This document shows, piece by piece, positions 8,637-16,952 of a DNA stretch of 64,000 nucleotides. The notes under the pieces were generated by a model. It saw nothing but the letters and a program-made list of their open reading frames with translations, ran no database searches and was not told the DNA's origin. The DNA is from an uncultured bacterium (GTDB lineage: Bacteria > Atribacterota > Atribacteria > Atribacterales > Caldatribacteriaceae): assembly GCA_937922705.1 (NCBI GenBank), contig CALAIW010000005.1, positions 39,727 through 103,726 on the forward strand. The letters run 5' to 3'. Position 1 is the first letter of the stretch. Each line of letters begins with the position of its first letter. A program made the translations under genes and the position numbers.

Positions 8637-9619
8637 GCTTCCTCCTCCTCAACATATTCAATGACTTTTACCGCCAGGTGCCGGCCACTTCGCCCCGGTA
8701 TACCACGCATCTTTACTCGCTTCCCCACGTAAATCTCAAGAGGCTCATCGGCTTTCCGCTCAAGGAGGAGCACATCCCCAACCTCGAGAGTCAAAAGTTC
8801 CCGAAGGCGAATATGAGCCTCTCCCAGCTTTACCCACACCGGAAGCCGGACTCGCTGAATCCAGTACCGGATGTCTTCTTGGGCTTTGGCGCTGTGACTC
8901 TTTCGAGAAGCAAACCACAAAGAAGCGCTGAGTTTTTGGGTTATAGGTTCCACAACGATGTAGGGAATGCAAATGGTCATAACTCCACTTCGTTCTGCAA
9001 CCTCGATTTCAAAAGAGAAGAGAACGGTCATGTCGCTCCCCGAGACAATCTGTACAAATTCGAGATTCGACTCCAGCGTTTCCACCCGAGGATCCACCTG
9101 GTAGATATTCGCCCATGCCTCTCGAAAGGCACCCATGAGACGCTCCACAACCTCAAGCATAATACGGTTCTCGATTTCAGTCAGTGGACGAGGATTTCCA
9201 AGAGGCACTCCTATGCCTCCAAGGAGCCGGTCAATCATAGAAAACACCACGTCGAGGCTTATCTGGAGAACACAGCGCCCTTCAAGGGGTGGGAGAGAGA
9301 AAACACAAACGAAGGTGGGACTTGGAACAGAGCGCACAAACTCCTCATAAGTGAGCTGATCTACGGACACAAGGTCAATTTGGAAGCGACTCCGCAAAAA
9401 CCCTGCAAGATTCGTCGCTCCAAGACGAGCAAAGGTCGAAAAAATCATGTGGAACGTCCGGATTTGGTCTTTAGAAAACTTTTCCGGACGGCGGAAATCG
9501 TAGACCTTTACGCGGACTTCTGACTTTGCTTCTCCCTTTATCTTCTCTGCCTCAGCAGCCCCAGAACTCAGAGCCTTAAGCAGTGCGTCTATTTCTTCCT
9601 GAGAGAGAATCTCACCCAT
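8633..9619 (-). CDS. fliM: Flagellar motor switch protein FliM
   Basis: FliM is the C-ring protein that binds phosphorylated CheY and changes rotation direction. The N-terminal CheY-binding peptide LSQEEIDALLKAL (residues 5-17) is intact, followed by the CheC-like middle domain (FSKDQIRTFHMIFSTFARLGATNLAGFLR) and a C-terminal SpoA domain (LPVWVKLGEAHIRLRELLTLEVGDVLLL). Length 328 aa is typical. It overlaps fliY by 4 bp. Confidence 0.97.
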   Translation of the reverse strand: MGEILSQEEIDALLKALSSGAAEAEKIKGEAKSEVRVKVYDFRRPEKFSKDQIRTFHMIFSTFARLGATNLAGFLRSRFQIDLVSVDQLTYEEFVRSVPSPTFVCVFSLPPLEGRCVLQISLDVVFSMIDRLLGGIGVPLGNPRPLTEIENRIMLEVVERLMGAFREAWANIYQVDPRVETLESNLEFVQIVSGSDMTVLFSFEIEVAERSGVMTICIPYIVVEPITQKLSASLWFASRKSHSAKAQEDIRYWIQRVRLPVWVKLGEAHIRLRELLTLEVGDVLLLERKADEPLEIYVGKRVKMRGIPGRSGRHLAVKVIEYVEEEEA

Positions 9620-9632
9620 AGAATCACCTCAG

Positions 9633-10118
9633 CTACTGCATGACAAAATCAAGGAAGTAGACCTTTTCCACTTCACCTTGGGTAAGCATGCTGTTTATTC
9701 GCTCAGCAATAAGGGTTTTTAAACGCTCCTTCCCCTCTGGTGTTGCCAGGTCTTCAGAAGTCTGGGCGCTGAGAACCATAATGATGGCATCTCGAATTTC
9801 CACGCTTTTCTTGCGAAGCTCATCCTCAGCTTTCTGACTCGAAAGGGCAACGCTTATAACTGCCTTAAGGTACCGAAGATTATCTTTATCGGCAAGGTTG
9901 ACCAGAAAATTTCCTTCAAAAGTATAGATAATGGGCTCCTTTGCCCGAGTCTTTCTTGGGGTGTCCTCTTTTGGGGAAAGAAAACCGCTTTGCTTGAGAA
10001 AGGTGTATCCCATAAAGCCCACCATAGCAAGGATAAGGACAAGAAGGATGGTCTTCAAAGAAAGTCCTTTTTTCGTCTCTTTGGTTTCTCCTCCAACTTC
10101 CTCGGCCCTTTTCGCCAT
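9633..10118 (-). CDS. fliL: Flagellar basal body-associated protein FliL
   Basis: FliL is a single-pass membrane protein that rings the stator and supports torque. The 161-aa protein has a cytoplasmic N-terminus rich in charged residues, one transmembrane helix near 24-43 (TILLVLILAMVGFMGYTFL) and a periplasmic domain with the family pattern IYTFEGNFLVNLADKDNLRYLKAVISVALS and a C-terminal VEKVYFLDFVMQ. It lies between motB and fliM, consistent with its function. Confidence 0.93.
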   Translation of the reverse strand: MAKRAEEVGGETKETKKGLSLKTILLVLILAMVGFMGYTFLKQSGFLSPKEDTPRKTRAKEPIIYTFEGNFLVNLADKDNLRYLKAVISVALSSQKAEDELRKKSVEIRDAIIMVLSAQTSEDLATPEGKERLKTLIAERINSMLTQGEVEKVYFLDFVMQ

Positions 10119-10129
10119 TCCTTTCCCCC

Positions 10130-10849
10130 CTATTCCTCCCGAAGAATAACCACTTCCACCCTCCGGTTCTTTCGCCGATTCTCCTCACTCGTGTTTGGCA
10201 CCAGAGGTCGATACTCCCCATACCCTACGGCAATGAGCCGCTCGGGAGGGATTCCCTGCCTTTCCACAAGGTACCGCAAAACGGCAATCGCCCGAGCAGC
10301 AGAAAGTTCCCAATTCGACGGGAATTGAGGGGTATTAATGGGAAGATCGCAGGTGTGTCCTTCGATACGAACGGCGTTTGGGATTTTCTTAAGGACCTCG
10401 GCAAGGGCGTCAAGAACGGGGATCATTTCTGGCCGGAGGTTTGCCTTACCAATGTCGAAAAAGACGTTATCAAGAAAAGTCACCACAAGTCCTCGCTCGT
10501 CAATGCGAAGATTCACCTTTTCTGGAGAGAGCTGGGCCTGCTGCACGAGCTTACGCTCAATTTCCTTCATGAGTCCAGCAAGTTTCAGTTGCACCACCCC
10601 TGAGGGGCTGAGCTGTGTCGGAGGCTTAGGTACCGGAATTTCTGAGGGGTGAAATACCCGAGGTCCTCCTTCAAGGACACCTAAGGCTCCCTGGATAGAG
10701 GACACGATTTCCTTAAACCGGGCAACATCAATAGTAGAGAGAGCAAAAAGAAGGACGAAAAAGCACAAAAGCAAAGACATAAAATCTCCGTAGGTTAGGG
10801 ACCAAAGTGGTGCACCAGGTGGAACCTCTTCTTCACGTTTTCTAGGCAT
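10130..10849 (-). CDS. motB: Flagellar motor stator protein MotB
   Basis: MotB forms the ion channel with MotA and anchors the stator to peptidoglycan. The 239-aa protein starts with a short basic tail, then one transmembrane helix with the essential aspartate D22 in LWSLTYGDFMSLLLCFFVLLFALS, a plug/linker, and a C-terminal OmpA-type domain (VFFDIGKANLRPEMIPVLDALAEVLKKI, then GHTCDLPINTPQFPSNWELSAARA and NRRVEVVI). Whether protons or sodium drive it cannot be judged safely from sequence alone. The start overlaps the 3' side of a short 11-bp spacer after motA. Confidence 0.96.
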   Translation of the reverse strand: MPRKREEEVPPGAPLWSLTYGDFMSLLLCFFVLLFALSTIDVARFKEIVSSIQGALGVLEGGPRVFHPSEIPVPKPPTQLSPSGVVQLKLAGLMKEIERKLVQQAQLSPEKVNLRIDERGLVVTFLDNVFFDIGKANLRPEMIPVLDALAEVLKKIPNAVRIEGHTCDLPINTPQFPSNWELSAARAIAVLRYLVERQGIPPERLIAVGYGEYRPLVPNTSEENRRKNRRVEVVILREE

Positions 10850-10860
10850 ACACCTTCACC

Positions 10861-11682
10861 TCATGCCTCCCGAGTTTGCCGAAGAGGAATAACCCGTTCC
10901 TGTCCTTCCCGCTCACGTTCAAACTGTTCTCGAATTTCTGGGGCAAAGAAGGATTTGAGTTTTTCCTCAACAATCCTTGGATTGTCCCCCGCCTGGATAG
11001 AGAGAATCCCCTCAATGATAACCTCCTTGAGAAGAACCTCCTGAGCACTCCGAAGCTTCAACTTATTGGCCACCGGAAGACAAAAGAGATTGGCAATGAG
11101 CGCTCCATAGAGGGTGGTCAAAAGCGCTACAGCCATTCCTGGTCCAACCTTTTTGGGGTCATCAAGGTGCACGAGCATTGCCACAAGGCCAATAAGCGTT
11201 CCAATGAGTCCAAAGGCTGGAGCAAAACTGGCCATGGTTTCGAAAACCGCTCTTCCTGTTTTGTGCCTCTCCTCCATAAAGAGGAGTTCGGTCTCAAGGA
11301 TACTCTTGAGAAGCTGTGGGTCTGTTCCGTCCACCACAAGCTGTATTCCCTTTTTGAAAAAGGGGTCGTTGAACCGGTCAGCCTCTTCCTCAAGCGCTAA
11401 GAGCCCCTCTTTTCGAGCTTTTTCAGCAAGCGCCACAAGGGTGGCGATAATCTCCGAAGGGTCGGGGAGTTTTTCCTGCATGGCAATTTGAAAAAGCTTC
11501 ATCGCCTTCATAACTTGGTTGAGACGAAAGCTAATCATCGTTGCCGCCAAAGTCCCCCCACCAGTAATGAGAATGGAGGGAATGTTGATGTAAATCTGCA
11601 TATTTCCGCCCGCAGAACTCAGCATACCCCAAAAGACAAGGACAATGCCAATACCCAGGCCTGCAAGAGTTGCTATGTCCAT
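10861..11682 (-). CDS. motA: Flagellar motor stator protein MotA
   Basis: MotA is the four-helix stator subunit that converts ion flow into torque on FliG. The 273-aa protein has helices at about 4-24, 33-53, 150-172 and 182-204, with the conserved blocks FAPAFGLIGTLIGLVAML and PGMAVALLTTLYGALIANLFCLPVANKL. The cytoplasmic loop between helices two and three carries the expected charged face (KARKEGLLALEEEADRFNDPF). Encoded 3 bp after flbD and just upstream of motB. Confidence 0.97.
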   Translation of the reverse strand: MDIATLAGLGIGIVLVFWGMLSSAGGNMQIYINIPSILITGGGTLAATMISFRLNQVMKAMKLFQIAMQEKLPDPSEIIATLVALAEKARKEGLLALEEEADRFNDPFFKKGIQLVVDGTDPQLLKSILETELLFMEERHKTGRAVFETMASFAPAFGLIGTLIGLVAMLVHLDDPKKVGPGMAVALLTTLYGALIANLFCLPVANKLKLRSAQEVLLKEVIIEGILSIQAGDNPRIVEEKLKSFFAPEIREQFEREREGQERVIPLRQTREA

Positions 11683-11685
11683 GGC

Positions 11686-11910
11686 TTACTCTTCTGCCTC
11701 CTTCTCAAGGTTTCCAATGAGAATCTTCCCTACCCCAGTTTTCTTGCGGAATTCTACAATCCGATCGATCACCTCGGTAACCTTTTCTCGAACAACGAAC
11801 TTTTTTCCAGTCACAAGAGAAATCACCGTGTCCGGTGTGGCCTCAATGGTTTCAATAAGGTCAGAGTTGAGAATAAACACCGAACCATTGAGCCTGGTAA
11901 GCTCAATCAT
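11686..11910 (-). CDS. flbD: FlbD family flagellar protein
   Basis: A 74-aa cytoplasmic protein of the small FlbD (SwrD) family, found between flgE and motA in many flagellar operons. It begins MIELTRLNGSVFILNSDLIETIEATPDTVI and continues with LVTGKKFVVREKVTEVIDRI, matching the family throughout. In Bacillus subtilis the homologue SwrD raises motor power. It is preceded by a strong G-rich hairpin in the 44-bp gap after flgE, and its GAGAGGGA ribosome-binding site is unusually close to the ATG. Confidence 0.92.
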   Translation of the reverse strand: MIELTRLNGSVFILNSDLIETIEATPDTVISLVTGKKFVVREKVTEVIDRIVEFRKKTGVGKILIGNLEKEAEE

Positions 11911-11925
11911 TCCCTCTCACCCCCA

Positions 11926-11951
11926 AAGGGGGAGGGAAACCCCTCCCCCTT
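11926..11951 (-). other. G-rich intercistronic hairpin between flgE and flbD
   Basis: On the transcribed strand the arm AAGGGGGAGGG pairs perfectly over 11 bp with CCCTCCCCCTT across a four-base loop. There is no following uridine tract, so it is more likely a 3'-end stabiliser for the flgE message or a partial attenuator than a full terminator. It is the largest gap in the late half of the operon and lies after the most heavily needed structural gene, the hook protein. Confidence 0.7.
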
Positions 11952-11954
11952 ACT

Positions 11955-13175
11955 CTACCGCTTGATGTTAATAAGGTCCTGAAGCATTTCATCAGACGTA
12001 GTGATGACCCGGGAGTTGGCCTGGAAGCCACGTTGGGTAACAATCATATTGGTGAACTCCTGAGCTAAATCGACATTGGACATCTCCAAGGCCCCAACAG
12101 CGATACTCCCTCTCCCTCCAGAGTTTGCTGGACCGATACTGGGAAGGCCGGAGTTATTCGAAATCTGGTAGAGGTTTCCACCCTGTTTCAAAAGCCCTTG
12201 AGGATTTGGAAAGGTTGCCAAGGCTATTTGGGCCAAAGGTTTTGACTGACCATTGGTGAAAATCCCAGTGATAATTCCGTTTGAGTCAGTTGTCACCATA
12301 TCGAGTGACCCTGCCTTATATCCGTCCTGGTAACTGATATACGCTGAGGGATTACCACCAAACTGGGTGAGTGCGGAAAAGTCGATAGCTACATTGAGAG
12401 CATTTGCGCCAGGAACATTGAATTCCACTCCTCCCGTCCCTCCAGAAGAGACAAGACCGCCAGTATCGAAAACGATAGTTCCTGAACCCCCTCCTGATGG
12501 TGCCACGCCATCAAGGGTTGCTTCCCAATTCCAGGTGTTTGTCCCGTTTTTCGTAAAGGTAATGCTTAAAGTGTGCACATTCCCCAAAGAATCATAGACC
12601 TGGGCGCTTGTGACCCAAGTGGTACCGTCTGGAGCATTGGCATCAAGGTTTCCCTCAAAAGTAACATTTTCGGTAGCTTTCGGCTTCATTTGCGTCCCAA
12701 GGGGAATGTAAATATCCTGCAAAGCTTTGGTGGTATCAATGACACCATTGGCATCGGCAAGCCATCCCTGAACTCTAAGGCCCCCAGAATTCACAAGCGA
12801 CCCATCAGCAGAGAGTTTAAAGGCTCCATCCCGGGTATAGTACGTTTGCCGTCCATCGCTAACGACAAAAAACCCATCTCCCTGAATAGCAAAATCTGTA
12901 GGATTATCGGTAGTTTGTAAACCACCCTGGGTAAAGAGTGTATCGATACTGCCTATCCGTACTCCGAGACCAACTTGCTTTGGATTGACGCCACCCGCAC
13001 CTCCCGCCTGGGGACTCCGAGCACCTTCGATAGTCTGGCTCAAGATATCCTCAAAGGTCACCCGACTCGCCTTGAAAGCTACGGTATTGACATTAGCGAT
13101 ATTGTTGCCGATAACATCCATCCGGGTCTGGTGGTTCTTAAGACCGGAAACCCCGGAAAAGAGTGAGCGCATCAT
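11955..13175 (-). CDS. flgE: Flagellar hook protein FlgE
   Basis: FlgE polymerises into the hook. The 406-aa protein starts with the rod/hook family motif SLFSGVSGLKNHQTRMDVIGNNIANVNTVAFKASRV and ends with DLAQEFTNMIVTQRGFQANSRVITTSDEMLQDLINIKR, the two helices that form the hook core. The central part is glycine-, serine- and threonine-rich, as expected for surface domains. Its start overlaps the stop of the preceding gene as ATGA. Length is close to the shorter end of the FlgE family. Confidence 0.97.
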   Translation of the reverse strand: MMRSLFSGVSGLKNHQTRMDVIGNNIANVNTVAFKASRVTFEDILSQTIEGARSPQAGGAGGVNPKQVGLGVRIGSIDTLFTQGGLQTTDNPTDFAIQGDGFFVVSDGRQTYYTRDGAFKLSADGSLVNSGGLRVQGWLADANGVIDTTKALQDIYIPLGTQMKPKATENVTFEGNLDANAPDGTTWVTSAQVYDSLGNVHTLSITFTKNGTNTWNWEATLDGVAPSGGGSGTIVFDTGGLVSSGGTGGVEFNVPGANALNVAIDFSALTQFGGNPSAYISYQDGYKAGSLDMVTTDSNGIITGIFTNGQSKPLAQIALATFPNPQGLLKQGGNLYQISNNSGLPSIGPANSGGRGSIAVGALEMSNVDLAQEFTNMIVTQRGFQANSRVITTSDEMLQDLINIKR

Positions 13176-13567
13176 CTCTGCCTAACCTCCCTTCCGCAAG
13201 CCCCCGACTCCGCGGACCGGCTTGCTGTATTCATGAAAAGCACAGAATCAATATGGGTAAACACTCGATTCTCCTTCTCCACACAGGTGATAACCGTGCG
13301 CTCGGGCACGTTGACCACAAAAGCCACCCCATCAACGACAATGAGGGAAGTTCTTCCACCTTTCGCTTCAAGGGTTCGGAAACCTTCTCGAAGCTTTTCC
13401 TGCATTTCCTCCGAGAGGGAAATCGCCCGTTCTTCAAGCCGCCGTTTTGCATGAGTCGAAAAACTGAGCTCGGCGTCCAGGAGTCGCTCAAAAGAAACGG
13501 TACTCCTTTTCTGTACTGGGGAGAAACTCCCCAAGCTTTCAGAGACTCCTCTCACCCGCTCGATCAT
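13172..13567 (-). CDS. TIGR02530-type flagellar operon protein
   Basis: A 131-aa cytoplasmic protein of the uncharacterised family commonly found between flgD and flgE (TIGR02530 type, flagellar operon protein). The recognisable part is SFERLLDAELSFSTHAKRRLEERAISLSEE, followed by DGVAFVVNVPERTVITCVEKE and IDSVLFMN. No membrane segment or catalytic motif is visible. Function is unknown; co-occurrence with flgD and flgE suggests a hook assembly role. It overlaps flgD by 4 bp and flgE by 4 bp. Confidence 0.85.
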   Translation of the reverse strand: MIERVRGVSESLGSFSPVQKRSTVSFERLLDAELSFSTHAKRRLEERAISLSEEMQEKLREGFRTLEAKGGRTSLIVVDGVAFVVNVPERTVITCVEKENRVFTHIDSVLFMNTASRSAESGACGREVRQR

Positions 13568-13968
13568 GCACCCTCAACCCCCACAAGGTCAGTCACCGGA
13601 TACGCGGCATCTCCAAGGAGGACATATACTGCCTCATCCCGCAATGCCACTCCTGATACAACCCCTTGAGTCCCATCCTTGAGAGTGACTGTCTTTCCCA
13701 CAAGATTCCCCGCCTGGATGAGGAGAAGCGAAACCATGCCTTTGTTGAGGTTCTGGATACCCTCAAGGGTTGAGAACTGGGCAAGCTGTGTCGCTAACTC
13801 CTGGTCTCCCAGAGGCTCAAGGGGATTCTGGTACCGAAGTTGGTACACAAGAAGCTTCAAAAAGGCGTATTTGTCAAGGGTTTTTCGGTTACTCGAAGAA
13901 ACGTTTTTTTCGACGTCAGCCTGCAAAGATATGCTCTGTACTCCAGAAACAAAAGGCATTCTCCTCAC
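13564..13968 (-). CDS. flgD: Flagellar hook capping protein FlgD
   Basis: FlgD caps the growing hook and is later discarded. The 134-aa protein contains the conserved N-terminal core LDKYAFLKLLVYQLRYQNPLEPLGDQELATQLAQFSTLEGIQNLNKGM, then a short C-terminal part ending in a FlgD-type tail (VGKTVTLKDGTQGVVSGVAL). It is short compared with enterobacterial FlgD (about 230 aa), lacking the larger Tudor/Fn3 region, as is usual in Bacillus- and Thermotoga-like lineages. Start is GTG 13968 or ATG 13959; the sequence does not decide. Confidence 0.93.
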   Translation of the reverse strand: MRRMPFVSGVQSISLQADVEKNVSSSNRKTLDKYAFLKLLVYQLRYQNPLEPLGDQELATQLAQFSTLEGIQNLNKGMVSLLLIQAGNLVGKTVTLKDGTQGVVSGVALRDEAVYVLLGDAAYPVTDLVGVEGA

Positions 13969-13970
13969 CC

Positions 13971-15371
13971 CTATACAAGGAGGTTTACCTGGAAAACCCC
14001 AAAATCGTCAAAAGCTACTGCATCGCCTTGTTCTTCCCTTGGAGATGGAACCCAAGGGGAATGTGAAAACTTGTACGCGCCCTGTCCATTCCCAAAGAAA
14101 TTGGCAAAAGGCATTCCCTGGGAAGTGAAGCGCGCCTCGAGAGTTGGCAGGTACTTTACAAGCAGTTCCCGGGTTTCAGGGTTAGTCACTTCCCAGAAAC
14201 AGTGGATTTTTCCCTCCTTCTCCTCAAGGCGAACAATGATAGAACCAAGGTGCTCTGGCTCAAGGCGGAGGACAATTTCTTTGCGACCCTGAGTTTCCGA
14301 AGCCATTCGGAGAACCTCTTCAAAGACCTTGGCAAAGTCCTTTTGAGAAGTTACAGAAACCTCAATTTCTTCGGGTAATGCATTGTCGGTGTTTTTTGCG
14401 GGAGCAAACGAAGGAACTATCTCTTCCCCAAAAGGTGCGCTGTTGTTTTTGGAGGCATCCCTTTCCGTTGCCCAAACTCGAGTAACCGTCTCCTCCTTCA
14501 AGGAAGGAGCAGTAGCACGCTCTACAAAGGATGTGGAACCGAAATCTTGAGAGAACTCTGGACTTCCTTTCTCAGGAACTTTCTCAGGAGCACTGGATGC
14601 CTCTGCGGCAACCGCGCTTTCCAAAGGAAGAACATCTCCCTCAAAAGTCCCATCCCAAGCCGTAGGTTCAGCTGCAACTTCAAGAGGAAAAGTACCGTCC
14701 GGCGTAACCTCTGGTTCAGTCGTATTTTCAGGCAAAGGCGTAATGGTGTTCATCGTATCTCCCGAGGGAGTTGTAACCTCGCTTTGTCCATCCTCTGGGG
14801 CTACTCTCCCACACCCAACTCTAGGGCATTGGAGTTTCTCCCCCACTGCATTACCAATCCACGCTCTGAGGTTCTCCAAAAGGAAGGTAAAGAATTCTAC
14901 AAGAGTTTCCTTCTTTCCCTCAAGAGAGAAAGAGAAAACCCCGCTAGCACTGTCCCGAACACCGCTTACTGTCACATTCCCCGAACCAAAGCGAAGCGTT
15001 ACACGGAAGTTTTCCACCATTTCCAAAGCGTCCGAAAGAAGAGCAGAAAATTCTTGCAAGGGATCCTGAGGCGTTACTGTACTCGAACAGGTTGTAGCTG
15101 AACAACCCAAAGAGGCAGTACCTTGAGCACTCAAAGGGCAGAGAAGAGGCGTACTTTGTGTACTTTCACTTGAAACACTGCAAGACTTCACCACAAGGGA
15201 CGGAGTCGGTACGGCAAAAAGAGGCGCACTTTGGCAATATGCATCGAGGAGGGTACTGAAATCATCTGTACCTGTTGGTGCAAGCTTTTTTACTGTGTTA
15301 CTTACTGTACTACTACCTACCCCCGACTCTTGAAAAATCGGAACACTGGGAACAAAGAAGAACCCACTCAC
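13971..15371 (-). CDS. fliK: Flagellar hook-length control protein FliK
   Basis: FliK measures hook length and triggers the FlhB specificity switch. The frame opens at 15389, but GTG 15371 has a far better ribosome-binding site (GGGAGGTGA) and leaves a 4-bp gap after motE, giving 466 aa. The first ~330 residues are low-complexity, rich in Ser/Thr/Pro/Glu, consistent with a flexible ruler. The C-terminal domain shows the conserved Flg_hook core KEIVLRLEPEHLGSIIVRLEEKEGKIHCFWEVTNPETRELLVKYLPTL. There are several cysteines in the N-terminal part, unusual for a secreted ruler. Confidence 0.92.
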   Translation of the reverse strand: MSGFFFVPSVPIFQESGVGSSTVSNTVKKLAPTGTDDFSTLLDAYCQSAPLFAVPTPSLVVKSCSVSSESTQSTPLLCPLSAQGTASLGCSATTCSSTVTPQDPLQEFSALLSDALEMVENFRVTLRFGSGNVTVSGVRDSASGVFSFSLEGKKETLVEFFTFLLENLRAWIGNAVGEKLQCPRVGCGRVAPEDGQSEVTTPSGDTMNTITPLPENTTEPEVTPDGTFPLEVAAEPTAWDGTFEGDVLPLESAVAAEASSAPEKVPEKGSPEFSQDFGSTSFVERATAPSLKEETVTRVWATERDASKNNSAPFGEEIVPSFAPAKNTDNALPEEIEVSVTSQKDFAKVFEEVLRMASETQGRKEIVLRLEPEHLGSIIVRLEEKEGKIHCFWEVTNPETRELLVKYLPTLEARFTSQGMPFANFFGNGQGAYKFSHSPWVPSPREEQGDAVAFDDFGVFQVNLLV

Positions 15372-15375
15372 CCTG

Positions 15376-16017
15376 TCACCTCCCTTCACGCATCCTCTTC
15401 AAAACCGAGGCAGCCTTCTCCACACTCATGGCATTGAGGATTCTTGCCGCATCCCGTTCCTTCATGGCCGAAAGAACCTGCACCACCTCCTCATCACTCC
15501 ACTGTTCTAGAATCTTTGCCGCATCCTGCGGCTCCATGGCGCTGTAGATTCGGGCAACCCGAGTAATGCTTCCTCCCCCCTGGGGCGTTGGAGAGGGCAA
15601 GGGAGACAAAACCGGTGCCTGAGGGACCTCAGAGGGCAAGGGCGTAACCTCAAGGGTAACCTGAGGCGTCTCCATTGCAACCTGAATTTCCTCCTGAGGT
15701 TCCTTTCCCCCTTCCTCCAAAGAAGGAGTACCCTCAAGAGTTGGACCAGGGTAGAGAACCCCTTCTTCTCCCTCCGGAGAAACTGTAGTGACCTCCCGCT
15801 GTGCCTCAACCCTACCTTTCCCAAGAGGCAGAAACCGCAAAAAGGGAAGATCCACCATTCCTGTGAACTGGAGGAAAACAAGAAATGTCATTCCAAATAC
15901 CAAAACAAGAAGAACTGTCTCTCCTGCCCTACCCTTTTTCCGCTCCGTTTTTGTCCTCGGAACACTTCCTCTGGAAATTTTTTCTTTTGCCACTCGGGGC
16001 GCCTTTTTCCCCTGCAC
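15376..16017 (-). CDS. MotE/YlxF family flagellar protein
   Basis: A 213-aa single-pass membrane protein with a basic cytoplasmic tail, one transmembrane helix near 33-53 (VLLVLVFGMTFLVFLQF), a Pro/Glu/Thr-rich extracytoplasmic linker and a C-terminal MgtE-N-like helical domain with a repeated pattern (YSAMEPQDAAKILEQWSDEEVVQVLSAM, then RDAARILNAMSVEKAASVLKRM). This is the layout of MotE/YlxF proteins, which chaperone or assist the stator in some bacteria. It is encoded between the lytic transglycosylase and fliK, the usual position of ylxF. Start codon is GTG. Confidence 0.85.
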   Translation of the reverse strand: MQGKKAPRVAKEKISRGSVPRTKTERKKGRAGETVLLVLVFGMTFLVFLQFTGMVDLPFLRFLPLGKGRVEAQREVTTVSPEGEEGVLYPGPTLEGTPSLEEGGKEPQEEIQVAMETPQVTLEVTPLPSEVPQAPVLSPLPSPTPQGGGSITRVARIYSAMEPQDAAKILEQWSDEEVVQVLSAMKERDAARILNAMSVEKAASVLKRMREGR

Positions 16018-16020
16018 GCT

Positions 16021-16500
16021 CTAACCCTCCAAAACCTTGCGAATAAAGGTGCGGGTCTCTGCAAAGGGAGGAACCCCTCCGTAGGCCTTTACTCTTCCGG
16101 GACCAGCGTTGTAGGCTGCAAGAGCAAGCTCAATGCTTCCAAAGCGGTCGAGAAGTCCCCGGAGATATCGCACTCCCCCCTCGATGTTCTGCCTCACATC
16201 GAAAGGGTCAGAGATCCCAAGTTCTCTACACGTTTCAGGCATGAGTTGCATAAGTCCCATAGCCCCTTTGGGCGACACAGCTTTTGGATTTCCTCCTGAC
16301 TCCACTTCAATGAGTTTTCGAACCAAAGAAGGATGCAACCCGTACTTTTTCGCACACTCCTCCACAATCCTGTCAAAAGAAGATGACGACAGGGATGGGG
16401 AAATAGCCCCTGCGGGCTTTTGGGGTTGCGAGGTAAAGCTTCCAAAACGCTCTTCAATTTCCCGAATTCGAGCAAGCACTCGCCCTACGTTTCCGAACAT
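16021..16500 (-). CDS. Lytic transglycosylase (SLT domain) in the flagellar operon
   Basis: A 159-aa protein with a soluble lytic transglycosylase domain over about residues 42-155. The catalytic glutamate is E67 in LIEVESGGNPKAVSPKGAMGLMQLMP, and the second signature LALAAYNAGPGRVKAYGG is present. Such enzymes cleave the glycan strand. There is no signal peptide; residues 1-40 are a linker with a predicted helix (VLARIREIEERFGSF), so export through the flagellar system itself is possible, as for FlgJ or SltF-type enzymes. It overlaps fliJ by 16 bp. A rod- or hook-linked wall opener is the likely role. Confidence 0.9.
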   Translation of the reverse strand: MFGNVGRVLARIREIEERFGSFTSQPQKPAGAISPSLSSSSFDRIVEECAKKYGLHPSLVRKLIEVESGGNPKAVSPKGAMGLMQLMPETCRELGISDPFDVRQNIEGGVRYLRGLLDRFGSIELALAAYNAGPGRVKAYGGVPPFAETRTFIRKVLEG

Positions 16501-16952
16501 AGGTCTCCCTTCCTCGTGAACCTCTGTACTGCAATCTCATCGAGAACTTTCTGGTTATTCCGTTCCACTTCAATCTTAAAGTGCTCGTAGTGTTTATCCC
16601 GAAGTTTTTCCATGGCTCTCCGCTCCATAGCCGCAGCCACGAGTTCCTCTCTCGTTTGACGGATTTGTTCTTCGATCTGTCGAAGGTACATTTTCATTCG
16701 TTCAATTCGCAAGCGCAGTGCCTCAAGACAATTCTCGTAGAACATTTCCTCCTCCAGGGCAACACGCCCATTTTTCTCGCGCAGGACCCGCCGCTCGGAA
16801 AGAAGTGCCTCCTCTTCTTGCTCTACGCTCTTTAAGCGTTCCCTCTGGGATTCGGCAAGTCGCTCAAGCTCCGCAAGTTTCACTTCGATGAGTTCTTCTT
16901 TGAGGCGGCACGTATCAAGCACTTTCTGGAGTTTGAACTGGTACCCCTTCAT
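16485..16952 (-). CDS. fliJ: Flagellar export chaperone FliJ
   Basis: FliJ is the coiled-coil stalk of the export ATPase. The 155-aa protein is almost continuous charged heptad-like helix (KLQKVLDTCRLKEELIEVKLAELERLAESQRERLKSVEQEEE and onward) starting from the typical MKGYQFKLQKVLD. Length is normal. The start overlaps the fliI stop as ATGA. Family sequence identity is low, so the call relies on the coiled coil, the N-terminus and the position next to fliI. Confidence 0.92.
   Translation of the reverse strand: MKGYQFKLQKVLDTCRLKEELIEVKLAELERLAESQRERLKSVEQEEEALLSERRVLREKNGRVALEEEMFYENCLEALRLRIERMKMYLRQIEEQIRQTREELVAAAMERRAMEKLRDKHYEHFKIEVERNNQKVLDEIAVQRFTRKGDLCSET

Noticed and set aside
8678-9523. 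281-aa plus-strand ORF
   Set aside because: It is an antisense shadow of fliM, with biased codon frames and no known protein pattern.
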